Part shown: positions 62,917 to 64,000 of the stretch, one piece after another
Numbering within the stretch: the stretch's first letter is position 1
How the letters are laid out: each line of letters opens with the position of its first letter
Origin: Calidithermus chliarophilus DSM 9957
GTDB lineage: Bacteria; Deinococcota; Deinococci; Deinococcales; Thermaceae
Assembly (NCBI RefSeq): GCF_000430045.1
Contig: NZ_KE387025.1
Location: forward strand, 5,779 to 69,778
Direction of reading: 5' to 3'
Length of the DNA: 64,000 nt
The notes under the pieces: model-generated
Seen by the model: only the letters and a program-made list of their open reading frames with translations
What the model was told of the DNA's origin: nothing
Databases searched by the model: none
Made by a program: the position numbers and the translations under genes

Positions 62917-63762
62917 ATGGCCGACAAGCCTGCTGGACCGTTCCCCTGGGCCAGGGCCGGCCTCTTCACGGGGCTCGCGGCGGCGCTGCTCGGGCTGGCC
63001 CTGGTCGCCGTGGGGCGCCCGCACCAGATGCCCACGGTTTCCTGGCTCGAGGCCAACCCCCTGCCGGCCCTGGGCCTGACCCTCACTGCGGGTTTCGCCG
63101 ACGGCATCAACCCCTGCGCGATCACCACCCTGCTGCTCTTCATCGGCGCGCTGCTGGCGACGGTGGAGCGAGCCTCGCGGCTGGAGGTGGCCCGCCGCGC
63201 CCGCTATGTCTGGGTGGTCGCCGGAGCTTACATCCTGGGGATCTTCCTGCTCTACCTGGTGTTGGGCGTGGGCTTTGTCGAGATCTCCAGCCTGCGGGTC
63301 TTCGGCAACACCCACCTCGTCACCCGGCTGGCCGCGTTCGTCGCGGTGATGTTCGGTCTTCTCATGATGGCCGAGTACGTCTTCCCGCGAAGCCCTATCA
63401 AGCTCAGCATGCCCGCTGCGCTGCACGGCCTGGCCCACCACTGGACACGCCGGACTACCGTAGGAGCCGCGTTCGTGGGCGGGGTGCTGATCGGCACGTG
63501 CACCCTGCCGTGCGGCGGGGGGATGTACCTGGCGGTGGCCGCCCTCATCGGCAGTCTCTCCAGCAAAGGTTACGCCTACGCACTCCTGACGAGCTACAAC
63601 CTGGCCTTCGTGCTGCCGTTGCTGCTGCTGGTGGGCATAGCTGGCAGCCGACCGGTGCTCCAGCGCCTGAGCCGGCTGCACATCACCCACCGGGGCCGGG
63701 TCAAGCTGGGGCTGGGGCTTTTCGTCGTGGCGGTAGGCTTTTCGGCACTCCTGCTGGCTTAG
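62917..63762 (+). CDS. CcdA/DsbD-like membrane protein
   Basis: A 281-residue protein with seven or so helices and two Cys-containing helices: GFADGINPCAITTLLLFIGA (about residue 65) and GVLIGTCTLPCGGGMYLA (about 190). These place reactive cysteines like DsbD/CcdA, which bring reducing power to the outside. It starts one base after the cupredoxin stop. Probably keeps the cupredoxin's Cys reduced or loads it with copper; inference from neighbourhood. Confidence 0.85.
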   Translation: MADKPAGPFPWARAGLFTGLAAALLGLALVAVGRPHQMPTVSWLEANPLPALGLTLTAGFADGINPCAITTLLLFIGALLATVERASRLEVARRARYVWVVAGAYILGIFLLYLVLGVGFVEISSLRVFGNTHLVTRLAAFVAVMFGLLMMAEYVFPRSPIKLSMPAALHGLAHHWTRRTTVGAAFVGGVLIGTCTLPCGGGMYLAVAALIGSLSSKGYAYALLTSYNLAFVLPLLLLVGIAGSRPVLQRLSRLHITHRGRVKLGLGLFVVAVGFSALLLA

Positions 63763-63782
63763 AAGCTGAAATCTACCATACC

Positions 63783-63804
63783 GGCAGCCGCGTCCGCGGC
63801 TGCC
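63783..63804 (+). terminator. Perfect 10-bp hairpin after the CcdA-like gene
   Basis: GGCAGCCGCG (63783-63792) and CGCGGCTGCC (63795-63804) with a two-base turn, 21 nt past the stop codon. No T-tract. From 63805 to the window end no gene is supported. Confidence 0.55.
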
Positions 63805-64000
63805 GATCGGGCCGCCCGCTTGTTCGCGGAATTGGCCCGAAAAGCGGCTATCTACAAGAAACCGTCGGCGGTCCCTCGGTAGACGGAAACTCTACAATGT
63901 GCCGGCAGCCGGGATATCGTCGCGAAAGCGCATATAATCCAAAGTATCCCCCGGACACGGCAGCTCACCGGGCGTGAGCGGACGGCGGAGCTACTGCGGC

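Noticed and set aside
63498-63977. 159-codon + frame at the window end
   Set aside because: Overlaps the CcdA-like gene in another frame and runs through a terminator-like hairpin; no motif.

Overview
The window looks like chromosome or large-plasmid DNA of a thermophilic Deinococcota bacterium of the Thermus/Meiothermus type. This is inferred from the very high GC content, the very frequent CTCGAG, the many apparently leaderless starts (a -10 box 6-7 nt before the start codon), a C-H-H type CsoR, and an intact IS200/IS605 element of ISDra2-like size and layout. No rRNA, tRNA or CRISPR array was found, so the species is not proven.

Layout. 1-0.26 kb: tail of an ISAs1-type transposase. 0.6-7.0 kb: CcdA-like protein, Rieske protein, a truncated CopB-type ATPase, glutaredoxin, and the copZ-csoR-copA copper operon. 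7.3-10.4 kb: small secreted protein and the lipoprotein-maturation genes lgt and lnt. 10.4-21.6 kb: a sugar-metabolism block (PFK, archaeal-type GAPDH, DhnA-type aldolase, glucan phosphorylase, GH57) mixed with gene debris. 22-34 kb: acyltransferase, amino-acid ABC transporter with aminotransferase and GntR regulator, MFS/ArsR pair, and a peptide ABC transporter with a PIG-L-like protein. 34-43 kb: exported enzymes, a BlaI/M56 pair, GNATs, and thioredoxin/rhodanese proteins. 43-46.5 kb: orphan nuclease and a two-component system. 46.5-63.8 kb: a dense metal (probably copper) island with a second copper ATPase, cupredoxins, HMA and YHS mini-proteins, DUF305, beta-propellers, a MacB-like ABC system with a YHS-tailed ATPase, DoxX and a CcdA-like protein.

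Two control systems tie the window together. (1) Thirteen sites share a direct repeat CTTTAC-N5-CTTAAC followed exactly 10 nt later by a -10-like hexamer in which A2 and T6 never vary. One lies in front of the response regulator/histidine kinase operon itself, so this is probably its autoregulated regulon. Nearly all targets encode exported, lipoprotein-related or redox proteins. (2) Near-perfect palindromes CCCACCCC-N4-GGGGTGGG, matching the known mycobacterial CsoR operator, stand before at least five transcription units; variant GC palindromes stand before copZ and the DUF305 gene.

The best candidate for an undescribed system is the CsoR-operator-controlled island: an HMA protein plus two FtsX-like permeases plus an ATPase ending in a metal-type YHS domain, with sister operons carrying a beta-propeller/HMA-like/HAD set and a DoxX/CuA-like cupredoxin/CcdA set. 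One HMA gene of the island is cut by the IS605 element so precisely that removing the element restores a 134-codon frame.
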